The notes under the pieces were generated by a model. It ran no database searches and had not been told where the DNA came from. It saw only the letters and a program-made list of their open reading frames with translations. Shown piece after piece: positions 7,054-10,220 of a stretch of 10,220 nucleotides of DNA; position 1 is the stretch's first letter, and each line of letters starts with the position of its first letter. This stretch comes from Saprospiraceae bacterium (GTDB lineage Bacteria; Bacteroidota; Bacteroidia; Bacteroidales; JAIPBB01). The DNA is taken from the NCBI GenBank assembly GCA_021739805.1, contig JAIPBB010000195.1, forward strand, positions 1 to 10,220, written 5' to 3'. The position numbers and the translations under genes are program-made.

Positions 7054-7127
7054 AATACTAGCAAAGCCTGATTTAAATGCTATGCTTGGTAGTCAAAAGG
7101 TCATCGGTTCGATTTCGTTATTCTCCA
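7054..7127 (+). pseudogene. Decayed tRNA-Ala copy
   Basis: The 3' half (7088-7127) clearly derives from the tRNA at 5462: GTCAAAAGG, the T arm ATCGG-TTCGATT and the ATTCTCCA end are recognisable. The right T-stem arm CCGAT has become TCGTT, which breaks the stem. The anticodon region reads TTGGTAG in place of CTGGCAG. The 5' half (7054-7087) keeps only traces, such as ACTAGC against ATTAGC, and has no usable D stem or matching acceptor strand. It cannot fold as a working tRNA. The 5' boundary is uncertain; if the weak 5' match is chance, this is only a tRNA 3' fragment. Confidence 0.85.
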
Positions 7128-7207
7128 CTGAAATACAACCACTTAGAAGGACTCGAAACTAGGTGGTTTTTTATTTGCATACAAATTAACATACATTTTC
7201 AGATAAA
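7088..7207 (+). repeat. Direct repeat, copy B: tRNA-Ala 3' half, terminator and flank
   Basis: Partner of 5496-5616. The first 61 positions carry 7 changes; later positions diverge more. The repeat lies 145 nt after the ATPase stop and ends about 33 nt before the stop codon of the convergent polysaccharide gene. Between 6944 and 7053 nothing is seen except a weak 5-bp hairpin at 7001-7017. Confidence 0.82.
7137..7172 (+). terminator. Duplicated terminator, probably serving the ATPase gene
   Basis: The stem AACCACTTAG (7137-7146) with CTAGGTGGTT (7159-7168) is 10 bp including one G-T pair, with a 12-nt loop, followed by Ts to 7172. It is the decayed copy of the hairpin at 5544. The stem is shorter, but the lower part and T-run are kept, so it may still end transcripts coming from the ATPase gene. 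Confidence 0.65.
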
Positions 7208-7239
7208 TTCCCATATAATAATTAATTACATTAACGGAA

Positions 7240-8610
7240 TCAACCTCCCTTTTCCCCTCTAAAAATATTTACCACAGTTAGAAACATTATTTTTATATCT
7301 AACCAAAATGACCAATTTTCGATATAGAATAAATCAAATTCTATTCGTTTTTTCATAATGGAAATATCGGGTGTGCTTCCTCTAAAGCCTCTAACTTGAG
7401 CAAGTCCGGTTATGCCGGGTTTAATATAGTGCCTGTGCATATAATTCGAAATCTCTTTTGAATATTTCTCAGTATGGAAAAGCATATGAGGTCGTGGTCC
7501 AACCACTGACATTTCTCCTAGCAAAACATTAATAAATTGTGGCAATTCATCAAGGTTTGTCAAACGAAGAAATTTCCCGATTTTCGTTAGTCTTTTATCA
7601 TTTTTAACAGCTTGTATTAAATCAGCATCTTCATTTTCAATCATGGTTCTGAACTTCAAACATGTAAATTCCTTATTGTTATATCCTGTTCGTCTTTGTT
7701 TGAAAAAAGCCTGACCTTTTGAAGTAATTCTAATCATTAAAAGAATAATCGGTGCAATCCAAGAAAAAATGAGAATCAAAACAATGATGGATATTATTAT
7801 ATCTGTTAAACGTTTTATTGCCCTGTTAAATAGGCTCGAAAGAGGACTTTGTGAAATTGAAATTATAGGAAAGATGTCAAACCTTTGATAATAATGTTTA
7901 AATGATATAAAATCTTTTAAATCAGGAACAATATTAATTTCAACATGATTACTGTAGGCGATGTCTTTGATTTTATTAAGGTAAGAATCGGGAACTGAAT
8001 TCAAATAAATAAAAAATGCATTGATATTTTCTTCCTTTACAACTTTTTCGATTTCATCAAAATTGCCTGCAGTGTTCTCAATTGACTTGTCAATATTGTG
8101 TATAAATCCTTTAAATTTATACCCACCCCAAAGATTTTCGTTGAAATAATTGCTTAATTCAAGAGTTTGATTGTTGTAACCAATTATTAATAAATTTTTT
8201 TGATTGAAACCAAGTTTTTGAAAATAATGCATCAGAGAATCCAAAATAAGATTCCAAAAAATTATTAAAAAGGAAGCTACTATTACTGGTACAAAAAGTT
8301 TAAGTGTTAAAACGATTTCAAATCGCCCAAATGAACTGCCAACAATAAAAAGAAAAAATAAAACAAAACAAGCCTTTAAAATTTGTTCTACCTTTTTCTT
8401 TCGCTCTTTATTTCTTGATAAAGAATATGTTTTAAATGAAAGAGCCAGAATAATCCAGGCAAGGCTTGCAAAAACAAACATTAAATACCAAAGATGACCG
8501 TAGCATTTGATTGTTACATGAAAGCAAAAATAATACAGCATTAAATTAATAATGAGAACATCTCCTAATATTGAGATTAAAGAGAAGAATATTTGCTGAC
8601 GTTTTTGCAT
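7240..8610 (-). CDS. Polyprenyl-phosphate sugar-1-phosphate transferase (WcaJ/WbaP family)
   Basis: Initiating enzyme of exopolysaccharide or O-antigen synthesis: it moves a sugar 1-phosphate from a nucleotide sugar to undecaprenyl phosphate at the inner membrane. The 456 residues match the long form. Hydrophobic helices lie at about 8-30, 42-60, 78-95 and 103-125, followed by a CoA-binding-like soluble domain at about 136-250. A further hydrophobic segment at 268-294 leads into the C-terminal catalytic domain. Catalytic motifs are FFKQRRTGYNN (302-312), CLKFRTM (317-323), LDELPQFINVLLGEMSVVGP (353-372, including the catalytic Asp-Glu pair) and KPGITGLAQVRG (397-408). The gene looks intact. 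The sugar (glucose, galactose or a deoxysugar) cannot be read from sequence. The glycosyltransferase gene upstream on the same strand is separated by a 441-nt gap, so this gene may have its own promoter; a near match to the -7 box (TATCTTTA on the minus strand) lies at 8625-8632. Confidence 0.95.
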   Translation of the reverse strand: MQKRQQIFFSLISILGDVLIINLMLYYFCFHVTIKCYGHLWYLMFVFASLAWIILALSFKTYSLSRNKERKKKVEQILKACFVLFFLFIVGSSFGRFEIVLTLKLFVPVIVASFLIIFWNLILDSLMHYFQKLGFNQKNLLIIGYNNQTLELSNYFNENLWGGYKFKGFIHNIDKSIENTAGNFDEIEKVVKEENINAFFIYLNSVPDSYLNKIKDIAYSNHVEINIVPDLKDFISFKHYYQRFDIFPIISISQSPLSSLFNRAIKRLTDIIISIIVLILIFSWIAPIILLMIRITSKGQAFFKQRRTGYNNKEFTCLKFRTMIENEDADLIQAVKNDKRLTKIGKFLRLTNLDELPQFINVLLGEMSVVGPRPHMLFHTEKYSKEISNYMHRHYIKPGITGLAQVRGFRGSTPDISIMKKRIEFDLFYIENWSFWLDIKIMFLTVVNIFRGEKGG

Positions 8611-8721
8611 TTTTTAAAATATTGCATAAAGATACATATTATCTTAATTGCTTTTTATTTATTTGGCTAAATTTTATTTTGATATGCTGGGTACTGAGCT
8701 CCCAAAACAGTTAGATTTTTT

Positions 8722-8763
8722 TGATTTTAGAACAAGGATTAACGATTAACGATTTTTGATTTT
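8722..8763 (+). repeat. Inverted repeat, left arm (heptamer-based)
   Basis: Contains GATTAAC, GATTAAC, GATTTTT and the start of GATTTTG (8737-8764): four 7-nt units, the first two identical. Without one 7-nt unit, it matches the reverse complement of 8956-8990 with a single mismatch. Confidence 0.8.
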
Positions 8764-8955
8764 GTGGTCATTCATATACTTTTGTGCAGCTTCAGTATTT
8801 TTATAAATTTATAAATTAACTCATTATTTTCTTTAATCGCTTTTTGTGTTTAATTTTCTGATTTATAGATGTGTTTTTGAAATTTCATTTAATATTTCAA
8901 TAATTAATGAAGAAAAAATTGTAAGCCGTTTCCAATTTTATTCTGTTTTACTTCT

Positions 8956-8990
8956 GAAATCAAAAATCGTTAATCCTTGTTCTTAAATCA
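8956..8990 (-). repeat. Inverted repeat, right arm (heptamer-based)
   Basis: Reverse complement of the left arm at 8722-8763, but one heptamer shorter (35 against 42 nt), with one base change. The arms enclose 192 nt with no gene. No terminal target duplication or transposase is visible. Confidence 0.8.
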
Positions 8991-9051
8991 TTTTAGTATT
9001 TTGTGTTCCCTTTCTGTTTAATAATAGTTTTTTATTAATCATTCCAGATAG

Positions 9052-10143
9052 TCATTTATTTATTATTTTTTGAAAAAAATTGTAATATGTTTCTATTATT
9101 TGATTCCAATTATATTCGCTTTTTATTTTATTTAAATTGTTTTCAATCCAGATTTGGTGTTCTGATTTGTCAGGGTTGGATTTAATAATCATTGAAATAT
9201 CATTTTCAGAAGAAAAGAAATATCCATTTTTGCCAACCACTTCTTTGTTAAAAGCATTATCATGAGAGCAAATAAGCGATTTGCAGCCCATAGCTTCAAG
9301 TAAAGAAGGATTTGTTCCTCCTGATGAATGTCCGTGAAAATAAAGCTTAGCATGGAAACGAAGATTATCTAAAATATTCTTATCGAAAACAGAACCGGAA
9401 AAAACAAGACGTTTGTCAGTGTATTTTTTCTTTAAATAATTTCCGTAAGAGTTTTTGTAATTTCCAATCAAGATTAACGGAAACTTATTGTCAGATAATA
9501 AAAATCCTTTAATAATAGTTTCAATATTATTGTCGGGTTGAAAGCGGGCAATTAAAAGATAATATTGAAAAGGCAAAATATTAAACTGACTTAGAACTGA
9601 TGTGTCGGGATTTTGAAAGATTTCAGCTCCGTATGGAATATAGTTGGAATCAACATTATATTTTTCGTTCAGATACTTTTTAATCTCAACAGAATCTGCA
9701 ATTAGATAATCACTTTTTTTAACTGCCAGTTTTTCGGCAAATTTTAAAAAATTGCTTATTACGGAATTGTACTTAACTCTTTTCCATTCAATTCCATCCA
9801 TATTGGTGACTAGAATAGAGCTTTTTGAATGCAAACGAAACCAAATAGAGCTGCTTGTATATCCTAATTGATAAATTATATCAAAATCATGTTTTCTGCT
9901 ATCACGAATACAATTTAAATCGTAAACAAATTGACCTGCTGATTTCAATGTTTTTACTGGGTCTTTTTGATTTATAATATTAACTGCTTTCCAGGAATTT
10001 TCTGTGAAAGTGTGATGCGTTGGATTATAAACTGTCACTTGGCAACCTAAATCTACCAAACCTACTGAAAGTTTTTCAGCAAACTGTTCAAATCCACCGT
10101 ATTGGTTTGGTATTCCTCTTGTGCCAAGTATTGCTATGTGCAT
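9052..10143 (-). CDS. DUF1972/GT4-family glycosyltransferase
   Basis: A GT-B fold glycosyltransferase with the DUF1972 N-terminal domain found in rhamnosyltransferase-like enzymes of capsule and exopolysaccharide clusters. The 363 residues are a typical length. The N-terminal domain opens with ILGTRGIPNQYGGFEQF (5-21), the DUF1972 signature, and carries NMDGIEWKR (114-122). The C-terminal GT4 domain has LLIARFQPDNNIE (196-208), with R200 a likely donor-phosphate contact, and HGHSSGGTNPSLLEAMGC (270-287), with E283. The first glutamate of the usual E-x7-E motif is absent here, which fits DUF1972 members. No signal peptide or membrane segment is seen, so it should act on lipid-linked sugar at the cytosolic face. 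The ATG lies one base after the stop of the upstream gene, indicating tight translational coupling. Donor and linkage are unknown; rhamnose transfer is only a family-based possibility. Confidence 0.93.
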   Translation of the reverse strand: MHIAILGTRGIPNQYGGFEQFAEKLSVGLVDLGCQVTVYNPTHHTFTENSWKAVNIINQKDPVKTLKSAGQFVYDLNCIRDSRKHDFDIIYQLGYTSSSIWFRLHSKSSILVTNMDGIEWKRVKYNSVISNFLKFAEKLAVKKSDYLIADSVEIKKYLNEKYNVDSNYIPYGAEIFQNPDTSVLSQFNILPFQYYLLIARFQPDNNIETIIKGFLLSDNKFPLILIGNYKNSYGNYLKKKYTDKRLVFSGSVFDKNILDNLRFHAKLYFHGHSSGGTNPSLLEAMGCKSLICSHDNAFNKEVVGKNGYFFSSENDISMIIKSNPDKSEHQIWIENNLNKIKSEYNWNQIIETYYNFFQKIINK

Positions 10144-10144
10144 T

Positions 10145-10220
10145 TTAAATTCTTTTTAAAAGTTTTTTAGGAAGTAAGACTATTGCAAATAGCAAAAATA
10201 CTATTCTTTTTAAACCATTG
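10145..10220 (-). CDS. C-terminal end of a gene entering from the right, probable membrane protein
   Basis: The open frame on the minus strand from the right edge reads NGLKRIVFLLFAIVLLPKKL and then LKRI before a TAA at 10145-10147, one base before the glycosyltransferase ATG. A hydrophobic stretch followed by a basic tail suggests the end of a membrane protein or membrane-attached enzyme of the same polysaccharide cluster. The tight spacing supports it as real coding sequence, but 24 residues do not allow a family call. Confidence 0.5.
   Translation of the reverse strand, partial: NGLKRIVFLLFAIVLLPKKLLKRI

Larger units (their letters stand above)
8611..9051. other. Non-coding gap with inverted heptamer repeats
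   Basis: This 441-nt AT-rich stretch between two genes of the polysaccharide cluster contains no credible gene. It holds the inverted repeat pair described separately. It also holds a short minus-strand frame (8808 to the stop at 8746-8748) reading IYKNTEAAQKYMNDHKIKNR, which has a protein-like look but an in-frame stop directly upstream. That frame may be the tail of a decayed gene. An all-AT inverted repeat at 9018-9038 is too weak to call a terminator. Confidence 0.6.

Noticed and set aside
7077..7262. Plus-strand open frame of 61 codons
   Set aside because: It covers the decayed tRNA copy and terminator hairpin and has no protein-like features.
9018..9038. AT-only inverted repeat after the glycosyltransferase gene as terminator
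   Set aside because: TTAATAA/TTATTAA with no GC pair and no T-run on the relevant strand would not be stable.

Overview
The window looks like chromosomal DNA of an AT-rich Bacteroidota bacterium, probably Bacteroidales-like and known mainly from environmental genomes. The signs are strongly AT-rich intergenic DNA, no convincing Shine-Dalgarno sequences before the starts, several copies of the Bacteroidota-type -7 box TAnnTTTG (before the tRNA, the ATPase gene and rpiB), a tRNA without an encoded CCA end, and a very long secreted MORN-repeat protein of a kind common in that phylum. The phylum call is an inference from these features.

Left part (1-2436, minus strand): a large secreted MORN/YwqK-type repeat protein runs off the left edge. 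It starts 12 nt after the stop of nadA (quinolinate synthase), so the two are probably co-transcribed. An AT-rich 511-nt divergent intergenic region follows. It carries six TTAACA hexamers in one orientation, three of them extended to TTATTAACA.

Middle part (2948-5400): rpiB (ribose-5-phosphate isomerase B) and a lutB-type iron-sulfur oxidoreductase gene lie 5 nt apart on the plus strand. thpR (RNA 2',3'-cyclic phosphodiesterase) converges on them from the minus strand. The gap between lutB and thpR carries two different short heptamer tandem arrays.

Accessory spot (5437-7207): a tRNA-Ala(GGC) with its own -7 box and a strong intrinsic terminator is followed by a lone AAA+ ATPase/DUF4143 gene, and then by a decayed copy of the same tRNA plus terminator. 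The best-preserved part of the two copies matches at 54 of 61 ungapped positions, at a constant offset of 1592 nt. The ATPase gene is therefore bracketed by a direct duplication of the tRNA 3' region, as expected for an old integration or duplication event. Its promoter overlaps a perfect 12-bp palindrome. This is the most interesting part of the window.

Right part (7240-10220, minus strand): the end of a surface-polysaccharide cluster. It holds a membrane-bound polyprenyl-phosphate sugar-1-phosphate transferase (the initiating enzyme), a 441-nt non-coding gap with an inverted pair of heptamer-based repeats, a DUF1972/GT4 glycosyltransferase, and the last 24 codons of one more gene that probably encodes a membrane protein. 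The transferase would load the first sugar on undecaprenyl phosphate and the GT4 enzyme would extend the chain.
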